A stretch of DNA of 64,000 bases, from positions 57,498-121,497 of the forward strand of contig CAZUVR010000005.1 in the NCBI GenBank assembly GCA_964623815.1. Reading direction: 5' to 3'. Positions 52,470-61,208 of the stretch are shown piece after piece. How positions within the stretch are numbered: the first letter of the stretch is position 1; each line of letters begins with the position of its first letter. The notes below the pieces were generated by a model, which had not been told where the DNA came from, did not search any database, and was given only the letters and a program-made list of their open reading frames with translations. A program made the translations under genes and the position numbers. Origin of the DNA: Chroococcopsis sp964623815. GTDB taxonomy: Bacteria; Cyanobacteriota; Cyanobacteriia; Cyanobacteriales; Microcystaceae.

Positions 52470-54479
52470 ATGAAAATATTGCTAGTAGAAGATGACACGG
52501 CGATCGCTAGACTGGTTTCAGAAACCTTAACGGCGGATAATTACACCATAGATGTAGCCAGTGATGGGGAAACAGGGTGGCAATACATCCAGCGTTGGGA
52601 ATACGATCTGGTAATACTGGATATTATTCTACCAAAATTAGACGGGCTAAGCATTTGTAGTTTAATAAGAGATAGAGAGTATAAGATGTCGATTCTATTA
52701 TTAACCGCCAGAGGCTCGAACGAGGAAATTATTGCCGGGTTGGATGCGGGTGCGGACGACTATTTAACCAAGCCCTTTGACCTATCTCTATTAGTCGCAA
52801 GAGTTCGCGCCTTACTACGTCGAGATTATTCTAAACAAACTTCTACTTATCTCAATTGGAGTAACTTAAGTTTAAATACTATGTCGATGCAGGTGACATA
52901 CAATCAAAAAGAAATAGAGTTAAGGAGAAAAGAGTATAAACTACTAGAATTATTTCTTCGCCATCCAGGAAGGGTATTTACCAGGGATGGAATTTTAGAT
53001 CATTTGTGGGCTAGTGAAGATTCTCCCAGCGAAGGGGCAGTGACTAACCTGATTAAAGATTTACGGCAAAGATTAAAAGGAGCTGGAATAGAAGAGGAAA
53101 TTATCGAAACAGTTTATGGATTGGGATACAGACTTAAAAAAGAGCCGCAAAAACCGAAACAGAAAATCCAACCAGAGGATAAAAGTATTGATAAAACAAA
53201 AGAAGCGATTGAGATAGCATCGAAATGGTTCCTTCAATCTTTACCGCAAAGAATTAAAAACTTAGAAGAAATAGAAAAAAAATTAAGAGATGCGACTCTC
53301 ACGGAGGAAGTTAGAAAAACAGGAGAAAAAGAAGTTCACAAATTAATAGGTAGTTTAGGAACCTTCGGTTTTTCAGGAGCGGTAGATTCTGTCAGACAGT
53401 TAGAAAATTTGTTAAGTAAAGATTTCCCCTTATCCCAGAATGAACTTGAAGATTTTTCAGGACATTTAAACCAACTGAAAGCCACAATAACGGAATTTTT
53501 ACCCGCTTTTAGTCAAGAAAACTCGCCGCCAGAGGAACTTTCATCACAAGAAGTAAAAACTACAGCTTTAGTAGTGGGACAACGTTCTTCTTCCATATCT
53601 ATTTCTTTAAGATTATTAGCTCCCTGGGGGATTCACGTAGTTTATTTAGAGGAGCCAGATAAATTTTCTGAATTACTCGCGGGTATCTCACCGGATATTT
53701 TTTTAATAGATACAGAATTTGCCGCCATAGATGCGATCGAATTCTGTTACTCGATACGTCGAGATTCTCAGTGGGGCGACTTCCCCATATTAGCTTTAAT
53801 AGGGAGAACGAACCCTCAATTTATCCAAAAGCTGTTTACTGCGGGGATCGATGATTTCGTTATTCAACCTGCTCTAGGCCCTGAATTAGTAAGTAGAGTA
53901 CTAAATCATACGGAAAGGGTGCGCTTTAGACGGAGACGGGAAGAGAGCAAACGAGAAATAGATCTAGTTACTAGATTACCCAATCGAATTTACTTTGACC
54001 GACAGACAGCCTTGATTTGGTCGAAGCTGAAAAAACAGCAGTTACCCCTGGCGATGATTATTTGTGAGATCGATAATTTTAGTCTTTATAACCGTCTTTA
54101 CGGTCATAATCGAGGAGATTTTTGTTTAGAGAGAGTTGCCAAAAGTATAAAAAACTGCCTGGAAAATAAATACTTTCTAGCTCGTTACGGCGGGGCTAGT
54201 TTTGCTATTCTTTTGTCCGAAACGAATCTTGATGTTGCTCTAAAACTAGCTGAAAAAATCCAAAATGTAGTTTTTGAATTTAACTCTATGTCTACTACAA
54301 ATGACCTATTGCAATCTACGATGATCAGCAATGAATATCGACTAACCTTAAGCATGGGTATAAGCGGCGCTGTTCCTAAACCAGAACAAACAATTTCATC
54401 ATTATTGAATATGGTAGAACAAGCTTTAAACCTGGCTAAATGGCAAGGAGGAAATACTTATTGTTTATTACCTTTATAA
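52470..54479 (+). CDS. Multidomain response regulator REC-wHTH-HPt-REC-GGDEF(degenerate)
   Basis: A 669-residue regulator. OmpR-type receiver (Asp51 in VILDIILPKLDG) and winged-helix DNA-binding domain (about 130-225, VTNLIKDLRQRLK, YGLGYRLK), an HPt domain (about 250-340, His in EVHKLIGSLGTFGF), a second receiver-like domain (about 365-490, DIFLIDTEF), and a GGDEF-type domain (about 500-669) whose motif is YGGASF in place of GGDEF, so it is not expected to make c-di-GMP. It could bind GTP or act structurally. The wHTH indicates transcription control; it lies divergent to the receptor-channel operon, which is a candidate target. Confidence 0.88.
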   Translation: MKILLVEDDTAIARLVSETLTADNYTIDVASDGETGWQYIQRWEYDLVILDIILPKLDGLSICSLIRDREYKMSILLLTARGSNEEIIAGLDAGADDYLTKPFDLSLLVARVRALLRRDYSKQTSTYLNWSNLSLNTMSMQVTYNQKEIELRRKEYKLLELFLRHPGRVFTRDGILDHLWASEDSPSEGAVTNLIKDLRQRLKGAGIEEEIIETVYGLGYRLKKEPQKPKQKIQPEDKSIDKTKEAIEIASKWFLQSLPQRIKNLEEIEKKLRDATLTEEVRKTGEKEVHKLIGSLGTFGFSGAVDSVRQLENLLSKDFPLSQNELEDFSGHLNQLKATITEFLPAFSQENSPPEELSSQEVKTTALVVGQRSSSISISLRLLAPWGIHVVYLEEPDKFSELLAGISPDIFLIDTEFAAIDAIEFCYSIRRDSQWGDFPILALIGRTNPQFIQKLFTAGIDDFVIQPALGPELVSRVLNHTERVRFRRRREESKREIDLVTRLPNRIYFDRQTALIWSKLKKQQLPLAMIICEIDNFSLYNRLYGHNRGDFCLERVAKSIKNCLENKYFLARYGGASFAILLSETNLDVALKLAEKIQNVVFEFNSMSTTNDLLQSTMISNEYRLTLSMGISGAVPKPEQTISSLLNMVEQALNLAKWQGGNTYCLLPL

Positions 54480-54497
54480 AAAAATTGAGAGGCAATA

Positions 54498-54878
54498 ATG
54501 AGTAAAAAAATTCTCATCGTCGAAGATGAGTTAGCAATACTTTTCGTATTAGAGAGAGTTTTTGAAGACTTAGCCGGGTGGGAAACGGTGGGGGCTAGTT
54601 CGGGCACAGAAGCTCTAGAAAAAGCTCTCTCAGAAAATCCCGATGCGATCGTTCTCGATCTTTCCTTACCGGAGATGGATGGACTTGAGTTAATCGCTCG
54701 ACTGAGAGCTAATCCTCTTATAGAATCTCTCCCTATCGTCTTGCTAACGGCTAAAGTTAGCTCGAGCGATCGAAGTCGTTTTTCCAGCTTGCCCATTTCC
54801 GGAGTAATAGCTAAACCTTTCGATCCTATGAGCATCTGGCGGGAAGTCGCCCAAATTCTAGGTTGGAATAATCTCTAG
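54498..54878 (+). CDS. CheY-like response regulator
   Basis: A 126-residue receiver. Acidic pocket EDE (9-11), phospho-acceptor Asp54 in IVLDLSLPEMDG, Thr in LLTAKVS and Lys in VIAKPFD. It starts 18 bases after the upstream regulator on the same strand and is likely co-transcribed with it; the HPt of that protein could phosphorylate it. It has no output domain. Confidence 0.88.
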   Translation: MSKKILIVEDELAILFVLERVFEDLAGWETVGASSGTEALEKALSENPDAIVLDLSLPEMDGLELIARLRANPLIESLPIVLLTAKVSSSDRSRFSSLPISGVIAKPFDPMSIWREVAQILGWNNL

Positions 54879-54933
54879 AAAGAGAGTAATTGAAAGGTTG
54901 TCCCTGGCAAAAATATGATATTATCTCTTCTAA

Positions 54934-55034
54934 GAAAGGGAGTAGCTACCAAGGTAAATCTTGGCTCTGTAATCAACACACTGGCTTAAAGCCTGGTTCG
55001 GAAAGGTTTTTTCTAAACCGATAGCGAGACTTTC
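54934..55034 (+). promoter_or_regulatory. yybP-ykoY (Mn2+) riboswitch aptamer
   Basis: Conserved landmarks of the yybP-ykoY manganese aptamer are visible: GAAAGGGAGTAGC at the 5' side, a CCAAG-CTTGG stem (54949-54964), AATCAACAC, CTGGCTTAAAGCC, GGTTCGGAAAGG with AAACCG, and the closing AGCGAGACTTTC, whose CTTTC pairs with the 5' GAAAG. It lies 85 bases before an UPF0016 Mn-exporter gene, the expected target. Just after it, CACTAAGTTC (55034-55043) pairs with GAACTTGGTG (55055-55064), overlapping the last aptamer base, a possible switch helix. Confidence 0.85.
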
Positions 55035-55119
55035 ACTAAGTTCACCTGCTTTGGGAACTTGGTGAAGTCGTGGCTATTTCATCTTGTTCCTGAGCAGATA
55101 TTAAATCTAGGGTATAAAG

Positions 55120-55740
55120 ATGTTAAACGCCTTCACCGCCGGTTTATTATTAATTACCATCTCCGAGTTAGGAGATAAAACTTTTTTCATCTCCGTTATC
55201 CTATCGACTCGCTACCCCCGGAGATGGGTGTTTCTAGGAGCGGTTACGGCTCTCGTCGCCATGACAGTGATTTCTGTTATGTTGGGAAGCGCGATCGCAT
55301 TCCTACCGAAGCGATATGTAGATTACGCGGAAATAGCCATGTTTGTCTTCTTCGGGATCAAGTTGCTCATCGACGCTTGGAAAATGCCCGCCCATCACGA
55401 GTGTGAAATTATTGAAGAGGCGGAAGAAGAGATAGCAACTAAAGCCCTCTCCCTGCAAAAAAATCTTAGCGGGTGGAATATATTCATAGAAAGCTTTCTC
55501 TTAACCTTTATAGCCGAGTGGGGCGATCGCACTCAAATCGCCACTATCACTTTAGCCGCTTCTAATAACGCGCTCGGAGTTACCCTAGGGGCGATACTCG
55601 GTCATACCATCTGTGCTTTAATAGCGGTCATGGGCGGCAAAATGATCGCAGGGAAAATATCCGAAAAAACTATCACCTTTATCGGCGGATTATTATTCCT
55701 CGTCTTCGCCGGTGTCGCAGGGGTGGAGATGGCTCGCTAA
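55120..55740 (+). CDS. mnx: UPF0016/GDT1 (TMEM165) family manganese exporter
   Basis: A 206-residue protein with two UPF0016 halves. Each half holds the family motif: ELGDKTFF (about residue 16) and EWGDRTQ (about residue 134). Six TM helices are visible, with an acidic cytoplasmic loop between. The Synechocystis homologue Mnx exports Mn2+ from the cytoplasm. The riboswitch at 54934 supports manganese control. The start is the ATG at 55120 preceded by a weak TAGGG. Confidence 0.88.
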   Translation: MLNAFTAGLLLITISELGDKTFFISVILSTRYPRRWVFLGAVTALVAMTVISVMLGSAIAFLPKRYVDYAEIAMFVFFGIKLLIDAWKMPAHHECEIIEEAEEEIATKALSLQKNLSGWNIFIESFLLTFIAEWGDRTQIATITLAASNNALGVTLGAILGHTICALIAVMGGKMIAGKISEKTITFIGGLLFLVFAGVAGVEMAR

Positions 55741-55821
55741 AATCTGTAAATTTGTGGTACCGGGAAGATAAGACCCTCAACCCGGCTTAAAATATCCATT
55801 GGACAATTATGGGGGAATATC

Positions 55822-57498
55822 GTGAAGTCTGGCTCCTTTTTCAATTTTCTGGGGACGATCGTACTGATTTTAATCTTCGCCGCCGCCGGTGGCCTGTACT
55901 GGCTCCTCGCGGATAGCCCTATCGGATTAATTAAAGGTGGTGTAACCTCTGAACCGGCGGCGAGTCAATTCGTGTCCAAAAACGCCCCTCTGATGGCTTC
56001 ACTTTTAGTCAACCCCCAACGTTTGGAATCTTTAAGCCAACTTATCGCCTCACCGCCAAACCGCCGCCAAACCCATCAACAGTTAAGGGATTTAGAAAAA
56101 ACCCTCCTGGCCAACACCGGTTTAAATTATCAGAAAGAAATACAGCCCTGGCTAGGAGAAGAAATTACTTTCGCGGTGAATTCCCTCGATTTCGATCGTA
56201 ACCCCGATAACGGCGCAACCCCCGGTTATCTCCTCATTGCTCAAGCCAAAGACTCTAACCGGGCTAAAGAATTCCTGCAAGCTTCCTACTCTAAACAAGC
56301 CATCTCGGGTAAGTACGATTTAGTCTTTGAAACCTATAAAGGGGTGAATCTCATTTATCAACGCCCTCTCACACCGGTTGCCAATAGCCGCCTCTTAGCC
56401 AGCGCCATCGTCGGTGAATACGTACTTTTTGCCAATGATATTAAAGTTATCCGGGAAGGTATCAACAATGTACAAGTACCCACTCTAAGTTTACAGAACT
56501 CCCCCTCCTATCAAGGGGCCCTAGCCACCATCACCGAACCTCGCATCGGTATATTCTACGGTAATATCCCCACCCTCAGCGCTTGGCTCGCTAAGGCGAG
56601 TTTGCCGGAAAACCCGAGCGTTAGCCAGAGTGTGGCGGTGGGATTAACTATTAAATCGGAGGGGTTGGTGGCGCAAACTGCCCTCCTAGGGGTACGGGGA
56701 GAAGAAAACTCGCCCCCGATTCTCTCTTCCCCCGTATCCGCGTTATCTTATATCAGCGATCGTTCTTATCTAGTGGCGGGCAGTAAAGACTTAAATAAAT
56801 TTTGGACGAAGATTCAAGAGGGTTTAGAAGCCAACAGCCCCCTACAAATAGCATCAAATGAAGTCTTAGAAAGAATTCAAAAACCCCTGGGTTTGGACAT
56901 CCCTCAAGAAGTCTTCCGCTGGGTTACAGGAGAATACGGTTTAGCCTTATTGCCAGGTAATGATGCCGGGCAACCCGACTGGATTTTTATCGCTGAGAAA
57001 GTTTCCGCAGAAGCCGAAACGGCTATCAAGCATCTGGATGAATTAGCCGGGGCGCAGGGGTACACGGTGGCTAAATTACCCCTGGGAGATAATACCGTTA
57101 CTGCCTGGACAAAACTCAGCACTACAGGCGCGGAAGGGAAGGCGACTCTCAACACCATAGTTAAGGGAGTACATACGAGTTTGGATAAGTACGAAATTTT
57201 TGCCTCTTCCGTCTCAGCCCTAGACTCGGCCCTATCCTCTTCCGGCGCCCTCGTCGATAGTCAGAAATTCAAACAGGCTATATCGGCCCTACCTAAAGAT
57301 AACGATGGTTATTTTTATATCGATTGGCGGGAGTTTCAACCGGTGATAGAAAAGAAAATCCCTGTGGTACAGGTTTTGGAGTTCGCGGTTAAACCTCTGT
57401 TTAATAATCTTCGCTATCTCACTGTCAGCAGTCAGGGAAGCGAAAATGATATTCGCCGCAGTACCGTATTTTTTAACCTCGGTGTATCTAAAACATAA
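55822..57498 (+). CDS. DUF3352 family protein
   Basis: A 558-residue protein with one N-terminal hydrophobic helix (about residues 8-30, anchor or signal) and a long soluble region, likely in the periplasm or lumen. Cues: FVSKNAPLMASLLVNPQRL near residue 50 and WLGEEITFAVNSLDF are typical of cyanobacterial DUF3352 proteins. No catalytic motif is evident. Function unknown. Its stop shares one base with the start of the helicase gene, so they are probably translated from the same transcript. Confidence 0.85.
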   Translation: MKSGSFFNFLGTIVLILIFAAAGGLYWLLADSPIGLIKGGVTSEPAASQFVSKNAPLMASLLVNPQRLESLSQLIASPPNRRQTHQQLRDLEKTLLANTGLNYQKEIQPWLGEEITFAVNSLDFDRNPDNGATPGYLLIAQAKDSNRAKEFLQASYSKQAISGKYDLVFETYKGVNLIYQRPLTPVANSRLLASAIVGEYVLFANDIKVIREGINNVQVPTLSLQNSPSYQGALATITEPRIGIFYGNIPTLSAWLAKASLPENPSVSQSVAVGLTIKSEGLVAQTALLGVRGEENSPPILSSPVSALSYISDRSYLVAGSKDLNKFWTKIQEGLEANSPLQIASNEVLERIQKPLGLDIPQEVFRWVTGEYGLALLPGNDAGQPDWIFIAEKVSAEAETAIKHLDELAGAQGYTVAKLPLGDNTVTAWTKLSTTGAEGKATLNTIVKGVHTSLDKYEIFASSVSALDSALSSSGALVDSQKFKQAISALPKDNDGYFYIDWREFQPVIEKKIPVVQVLEFAVKPLFNNLRYLTVSSQGSENDIRRSTVFFNLGVSKT

Positions 57499-59015
57499 TG
57501 GCCCGCGTACCAGTACTGAAATACGATCGAGGCACCCTGATTATTCACCCACCGCCGAAGGGTAAAGCGTGGTTAGATTTTGCCGAGTGGGACGATCGTA
57601 TCGAAAAATATCGAACCCCCGCTATCAATTATCGCCCTCTGGTGGAAACCCTACAGAGAGAGGGAATCGAATTTATCGACGAGGCGAAAACTTTTATCCC
57701 TCTAGAGTTAAAACCGGGTTTCAGCCGCGAACCCTATCCCCATCAACAAGAAGCTTTACTGGAGTGGAAACGCGCCAATAGAAGGGGGGTAGTTGTGTTA
57801 CCCACCGCCAGCGGTAAAACCTATCTGGCTCAGATGGCTATGGAATCGACTCCCCGTAGCACTTTAATCGTAGTACCGACTCTCGATCTATTACATCAAT
57901 GGTACGCTGGACTACTTGCCGCCTTTCCCGATACGGAAATAGGATTACTCGGCGGCGGTTCTCAAGATAAAAGCCCGATTCTCGTCTCTACCTATCACAG
58001 CGCGGCTATTCATTCCGAAGCTTTAGGCAGTCGTTACGCCCTATTAATCTTCGATGAATGTCATCACCTTCCCTCGGATTTCTTCCGCAAGATAGCAGAA
58101 GATTCTATTTCTCCTTATCGGCTCGGTTTAACCGCTACTCCGGATAGAACTGATGGCAGTCATCGTGATTTAGATAGTCTGATCGGCCCGGTAGTTTATC
58201 GTAAAACGCCTGAAGAACTCAATGGTAGCGCCCTGGCACGGCACGAAGTTATTCAAATTAAGGTTCAATTATCCTCCGAGGAAAGAGATAGGTATAATCG
58301 AGCCGTACAGACTCGCAATCAATTTTTAAAAGCCAATAATATTAATATTTCTGGTCTGGCTGGCTGGCAGAATTTCGTTATGGTGAGTTCCCGGACTAAC
58401 GAGGGTAGACGGGCTATGTTAGCTCATCGGCAAGCTAAGGAAATCTCAGCGGGCACCGACGCGAAACTAAGGGTATTGACGCAGTTAATCAGTGAGCATT
58501 ATCCGGAATTAATTTTAATTTTTACCGCAGATAATGATACTGTTTATCGCATCTCGGCAGAGTTTTTGATCCCCGCCATCACCCATCAAACCCCTGTCAA
58601 GGAACGTCACGAAATCTTAACGAAATTTCGAGAGGGCGAATATAAAGTCATCGTCACCTCCCATGTTCTCAATGAGGGGGTAGATGTGCCTGCCGCCAAG
58701 ATAGCGATCATTCTTTCGGGTACTGGTTCGGAGCGGGAATATATCCAGAGACTGGGGCGAGTTTTGCGGAAGGGGAATGAGATTAATAAACTAGCTATCC
58801 TGTACGAGGTGATAGCCGAGAATACTGGAGAAGAAAAAACCTCTCAACGTAGACGAGGAGAGGCGAATCGCACATCTTATCAAGAGCAACATAATCATCA
58901 ACAATTGGAGACTATAATTAGCTATTCTGCTCATAAAGCCAAGTCTTCACCACTACCTAAAGTAGCAGAGTCATCTAGCCAATGGAATCTGGAGTCAGAT
59001 GCCGAGGAACCGTAG
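57498..59015 (+). CDS. DEAD/DEAH-box (XPB-like, SF2) helicase
   Basis: A 505-residue superfamily 2 helicase. Motif I is PTASGKT (residues about 105-111), motif II is DECH (LLIFDECHH), motif III LTATPDRTDG, and motif VI is in YIQRLGRVLRKG. The overall arrangement is that of bacterial XPB-like helicases, with a short N-terminal damage-recognition-like region. Role in DNA or RNA remodelling; partner unknown. The ATG overlaps the DUF3352 stop by one base. Confidence 0.92.
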   Translation: MARVPVLKYDRGTLIIHPPPKGKAWLDFAEWDDRIEKYRTPAINYRPLVETLQREGIEFIDEAKTFIPLELKPGFSREPYPHQQEALLEWKRANRRGVVVLPTASGKTYLAQMAMESTPRSTLIVVPTLDLLHQWYAGLLAAFPDTEIGLLGGGSQDKSPILVSTYHSAAIHSEALGSRYALLIFDECHHLPSDFFRKIAEDSISPYRLGLTATPDRTDGSHRDLDSLIGPVVYRKTPEELNGSALARHEVIQIKVQLSSEERDRYNRAVQTRNQFLKANNINISGLAGWQNFVMVSSRTNEGRRAMLAHRQAKEISAGTDAKLRVLTQLISEHYPELILIFTADNDTVYRISAEFLIPAITHQTPVKERHEILTKFREGEYKVIVTSHVLNEGVDVPAAKIAIILSGTGSEREYIQRLGRVLRKGNEINKLAILYEVIAENTGEEKTSQRRRGEANRTSYQEQHNHQQLETIISYSAHKAKSSPLPKVAESSSQWNLESDAEEP

Positions 59016-59364
59016 AGAACCCTGTGGGAGTGTTAACTTAAATTTTGATTACGTTATGATGCTGCAATCTCTCTATTTGACCATCATGGTAGTTGTAGGG
59101 GTACAGAGTAAATCCTGTCATCAAAAACTACTTATGGAGATAGTGAGGAGTAATCAGTAAAAGAATACTAACCACTAACTGCCTACGGACTCGTTATGGT
59201 CTGGTGACAACCCATAACTGATGTAACTGTTGATACTGGGCGTTTTCTCAAAATAGAGCTAGCCTAGGCAATAAGATGTTTTAAACACTCAATGATTAAA
59301 ACAACTAATGTAAATAACTCAATTTTGATCAAAGAGGTCTTAAAAAACTATTAAGATTTTATAA
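59016..59364. other. Intergenic region before the DUF1815 gene
   Basis: 349 AT-rich bases. It holds a few ACTAACC-like and AGTAATC-like short repeats (about 59148-59180) of the kind scattered in cyanobacterial genomes. No promoter or RNA element is convincing; the leader of the DUF1815 gene (59365-59391) contains GGAGG. Confidence 0.4.
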
Positions 59365-59391
59365 TTGAGGAGTGTTGTACGGAGGAATAAC

Positions 59392-59757
59392 GTGTTTACT
59401 CGATTAGCAGAACAGCACCGCCAATTAGTTAAAGACCTGGTAATGAACTTACAGGCACTGGCTATAGCCCTAGAAAATCGCGGCTATTTAGCTTCTTGTT
59501 ATACTTGTGGCGGTCAGATGAATAGCGCTTCGTTTATGGTAAGCCTGGGCGAAAACCATTTAATTCGCTTTCTCGTATCCGACTACGGCATCACCTGGAC
59601 GGAAATGAGGGACGATCGGGAATTGATGAAACTAGAAGGGGCGGAAGCGATCGCTCAACTGGAAGATCTGGCGAAATTAGTCAAATACCAAATTAAATCC
59701 AGCGAATTTAGCGGCGAAAATACCCAAGAAGTATATAAACAAGTACAAACGATATAA
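59392..59757 (+). CDS. DUF1815 family protein
   Basis: A 121-residue cyanobacterial protein. The GTG at 59392 is preferred because a GGAGG at 59381-59385 lies six bases upstream and the product then begins with FTRLAEQHRQLVKDLVMNLQ after the initiator Met, as in other family members; a TTG at 59365 would add nine residues. Conserved landmarks: YTCGGQMNSASFMVSLG and DYGITWTEMRDDRELMK. The function is not established. No neighbour gives a hint. Confidence 0.88.
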   Translation: MFTRLAEQHRQLVKDLVMNLQALAIALENRGYLASCYTCGGQMNSASFMVSLGENHLIRFLVSDYGITWTEMRDDRELMKLEGAEAIAQLEDLAKLVKYQIKSSEFSGENTQEVYKQVQTI

Positions 59758-59830
59758 AGATACCGATCGAGCTAAAAAGGCGTATATAGTGAGATGATTA
59801 AACATAAAGTCGTAGTAAACTGACTCATCT

Positions 59831-60478
59831 ATGAGAATATCTTATATATCCCTTGTGTCGGCCTTGTTAGCTCAATTGGTGTTTTTGCCCGTTAATACTA
59901 GGGCACAGACTCCTAATAGTAGTGATTTCAATTATTTTTTTACTACCGGCCAGCTGAGATCACAACAGTTAAATTTCACCCGGCAAAGGCCGAGCGATAG
60001 TAACATACCATTTGTGCCGTCGGAGTCGTGGCGGTTGATGGTACTTAACCAGGGTAGCGCCTCGGTGTGGATGCCCCCAGGCACGATCGCACAAGATAAG
60101 ATCATGTTAAATACCAACGTCGGCCCGATCGATTTTTATACGATGAGTTCCGACTCGGGAGAGCGTTTATATACCATAGCCTACGGTGGTGAATTAACAC
60201 CAGCTCAGTTAGCGCAACCGCAAGCGATTTTAACGGCAATTAAAAATAGAGTGGCACCCGCACCAGAGTTTCAACTAACTCAAGATAAGAAGATCAATTT
60301 TCAAAATTCTCCTGGGAGAGAGTTTATCTTAGAGAGCGATAAGGAAATCTTAACGATTCGAGCTTTTTTAATCAATGGTAGGGCTTATGTACTGGGGGTT
60401 AGAGATGTGAAAAGTAATCCCATGCCCGCACAAACTAACTCGTTTTTAAATTCTTTCGAGCTTGTTAGTGGCGTTTAA
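59831..60478 (+). CDS. Exported protein of unknown function
   Basis: A 215-residue protein with an N-terminal signal peptide (MRISYISLVSALLAQLVFLP, then NTRAQ-T as likely cleavage site) and a soluble domain with mixed strands and helices (WMPPGTIAQDKIML; REFILESDKEILTIRAFLI). I do not recognise a family. The last 17 bases overlap the reading frame of the downstream glycosyltransferase, which suggests coupling. Confidence 0.7.
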   Translation: MRISYISLVSALLAQLVFLPVNTRAQTPNSSDFNYFFTTGQLRSQQLNFTRQRPSDSNIPFVPSESWRLMVLNQGSASVWMPPGTIAQDKIMLNTNVGPIDFYTMSSDSGERLYTIAYGGELTPAQLAQPQAILTAIKNRVAPAPEFQLTQDKKINFQNSPGREFILESDKEILTIRAFLINGRAYVLGVRDVKSNPMPAQTNSFLNSFELVSGV

Positions 60479-61067
60479 TCTATTGATAGTTTTTACCCGG
60501 TATCCCCAACCGGGAAAGGCGAAAACGAGGATGATACCTTTCTTGAGCGCGGAAGATGCGGCTAATTTACACCGCCGTCTGACGGAACATACGTTAAAGC
60601 AGGTGCGTGCGTTCTTCGGGATTCTAGAGATACATTATACTGGTGGGACTCTATCTAAAATGCAGCAATGGTTAGGCTCTGAGTTTATCTATCAAGAGCA
60701 AGGGTGGGGGGATTTAGGAGAGAGAATGAAATTGGCTTTCGCCGAGGGGTTCAAAAGGGGTAAGAGTTCGATTGTGCTTATCGGTACTGATTGCCCCGAC
60801 TTAGACGAAAATATTATCTTAGATGCTTTTAGTAAATTGCAAAGTCACGATTTGGTTTTAGGAGTAGCCGAAGACGGGGGTTATTATCTCATCGGTTTAA
60901 ATCGTGTCTATGGGGAGTTGTTTCAAGGCATATCCTGGGGCACATCGACGGTTCTGGCGGAGACTGTTAAGGTAGCTCTATCTTTGGGGTTATCTGTGGG
61001 TTATTTGCCGAAGTTACGGGACATCGATCGACCGGAAGACCTTGCAGAACTGAGAATTGAGAAGTGA
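60468..61067 (+). CDS. TIGR04282-type glycosyltransferase (DUF2064)
   Basis: About 199 residues from the GTG at 60468 (a TTG at 60462 is also possible). A small GT-A-like nucleotidyltransferase or glycosyltransferase; it starts LIVFTRYPQPGKAKTRMIP and has LIGTDCPDLD and AEDGGYYLIGL, motifs of the TIGR04282 family, one branch of which makes arsenosugars. Here no arsenic genes are seen. The frame begins inside the preceding gene. The substrate is not assigned. Confidence 0.8.
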   Translation: MAFNLLIVFTRYPQPGKAKTRMIPFLSAEDAANLHRRLTEHTLKQVRAFFGILEIHYTGGTLSKMQQWLGSEFIYQEQGWGDLGERMKLAFAEGFKRGKSSIVLIGTDCPDLDENIILDAFSKLQSHDLVLGVAEDGGYYLIGLNRVYGELFQGISWGTSTVLAETVKVALSLGLSVGYLPKLRDIDRPEDLAELRIEK

Positions 61068-61208
61068 TCCCAATTCCGGCTCATTTTGACTAGACTAAAG
61101 TTTGAACCACAGAGGCACAGAGGACACAGGGAGGGTTGTTTCGTCTGTAGTCGGTAATTAAGCATTTGGTATGATCTGATTATTGGTCTTCACAAAACTT
61201 AATAAAAG

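Noticed and set aside
59090..59120. NtcA-type site (GTA-N8-TAC) before the DUF1815 gene
   Set aside because: GTAGTTGTAGGGGTAC has the two half-sites but not with the eight-base spacing.
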